From NCBI GenBank assembly GCA_050258375.1, contig JBLMYQ010000038.1, positions 1-42,543 of the forward strand: 42,543 bases of DNA, written 5' to 3'. Shown here one piece after another: positions 42,000-42,543 of this stretch (positions are counted from its first letter, which is position 1; the number at the start of each line of letters is the position of its first letter). This DNA is from JBLMYQ01 sp050258375. GTDB taxonomy: Bacteria; Bacillota; Clostridia; Acetivibrionales; UBA4821. Made by a program: the position numbers and the translations under genes. The notes beneath the pieces are model-generated. The model was not told the origin of the DNA and ran no database searches. It saw only the letters and a program-made list of their open reading frames with translations.

Positions 42000-42543
42000 A
42001 TGGAAGAAATTCTTTACAATCATAATTGTACATGCCCTATTTGTGAAATAAATTTTAAAACAAAAAAAGTACATGAAAAGAAAATTAAAGTTATAAATAA
42101 AGACACAGACTTTTGTAAATACTTTGATGGACCGAATCCGTATTTTTATGATATAAATGTTTGCCCCAATTGCGGCTTTTCATTTTCTGATGGTTTTAAT
42201 AAAAAACTAAGTCCGGTTAATATAGATAACTTTATCAAGGTGTTTGCACTTCAGTGGAATAAGATTGACTATACTGGTAAAAGGGATATTTTGAATGCTG
42301 TAGAAACCTTTAAATTAGCTATTATTTCTGGACAAATAATAGAAATAAAACCTAGTTATTTAGCGAAAATATGCCTTAAAATATGCTGGCTTTATCGATT
42401 GAACAAAGATAAAAATCAAGAGCTTAAATTTATTAAAGGAGCGATAGATTTTTTTGAAAAAGCATATGAAACTGAAGATTTTAACAGAAGTGACAGTATG
42501 GAGCCGGAAATGATAGTATATTTGCTTGGAGAGTTAAATTATA
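42000..42543 (+). CDS. DUF2225 protein, 5' part only
   Basis: The frame starts at ATG 42000 after AGGAG and runs off the right edge; 181 residues are visible. Two zinc-binding pairs, CPIC (13-16) and CPNC (55-58, in INVCPNCGFSFSD), and helical repeats after residue 80 match DUF2225 proteins. Function is not known; the family often has TPR-like helices. Confidence 0.85.
   Translation, partial: MEEILYNHNCTCPICEINFKTKKVHEKKIKVINKDTDFCKYFDGPNPYFYDINVCPNCGFSFSDGFNKKLSPVNIDNFIKVFALQWNKIDYTGKRDILNAVETFKLAIISGQIIEIKPSYLAKICLKICWLYRLNKDKNQELKFIKGAIDFFEKAYETEDFNRSDSMEPEMIVYLLGELNY

Overview
The window looks like chromosomal DNA of a low-GC, endospore-forming anaerobe of the class Clostridia. The basis is AT-rich sequence with strong AGGAGG-type ribosome binding sites, a spoIIP gene, a three-subunit NAD-linked [FeFe] hydrogenase, an ACT-domain prephenate dehydrogenase and a flagellar-operon-type zinc protein. 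A cellulolytic-clostridia relative (Acetivibrio/Ruminiclostridium type) is my guess from family resemblance only.

Positions 109-12985 are a complete Tn7-like transposon of about 12.9 kb. It has TG...CA ends, a 25-bp perfect terminal inverted repeat and three 18-bp transposase-type sites in each end. The transposition genes lie on the right: a small TniQ, a fused TnsA-TnsB transposase and a TnsC ATPase run leftward as one operon, and a second, longer TnsD-like TniQ converges on tnsC with back-to-back stop codons. No CRISPR array or Cascade gene is present. The right end lies 8 bp from the 3' CCA of a tRNA-Val(GAC) gene. Joining the two flanks across the 4-bp repeat GTTC rebuilds a 15-bp-arm terminator hairpin, so the insertion point was the tRNA's own transcription terminator. 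Each transposon end carries a hairpin that could replace it.

The cargo (444-6331) is a tight four-gene operon followed by a convergent orphan DNA methyltransferase. The operon encodes a four-helix membrane protein, a Rad50/SMC-like ATPase with a double CxxC hook, a small middle component and a protein with a degenerate PD-(D/E)xK-like C-terminus. It resembles the ABC-three-component/Lamassu class of defence systems, but the membrane gene, gene order and altered catalytic residues do not fit a subtype I can name. This is the best candidate for an undescribed system.

From 12994 to the end is ordinary core chromosome with several oddities. It holds tRNA-Val; three small unknown proteins; an EF-G-like GTPase with an altered G3 motif; tRNA-Gly; a secreted LysM/SH3 protein; a two-OB-fold SSB-like protein; and two receiver-only response regulators. 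Then come the aroF-tyrA-aroA operon, the hydC-hydB-hydA operon with two structured spacers, a repeat-containing unknown protein, moeA, spoIIP, and an inverted-repeat-bounded remnant of a DUF559 endonuclease gene. The window ends with a TPR membrane protein, a yqeG-type phosphatase, aroE, a ComFB-like gene, aroK, an endonuclease-IV-like protein, aroQ, an Xaa-Pro peptidase and the start of a DUF2225 gene. Six shikimate/aromatic genes (aroF, tyrA, aroA, aroE, aroK, aroQ) thus lie within 20 kb in three clusters separated by hydrogenase, sporulation and molybdenum-cofactor genes.
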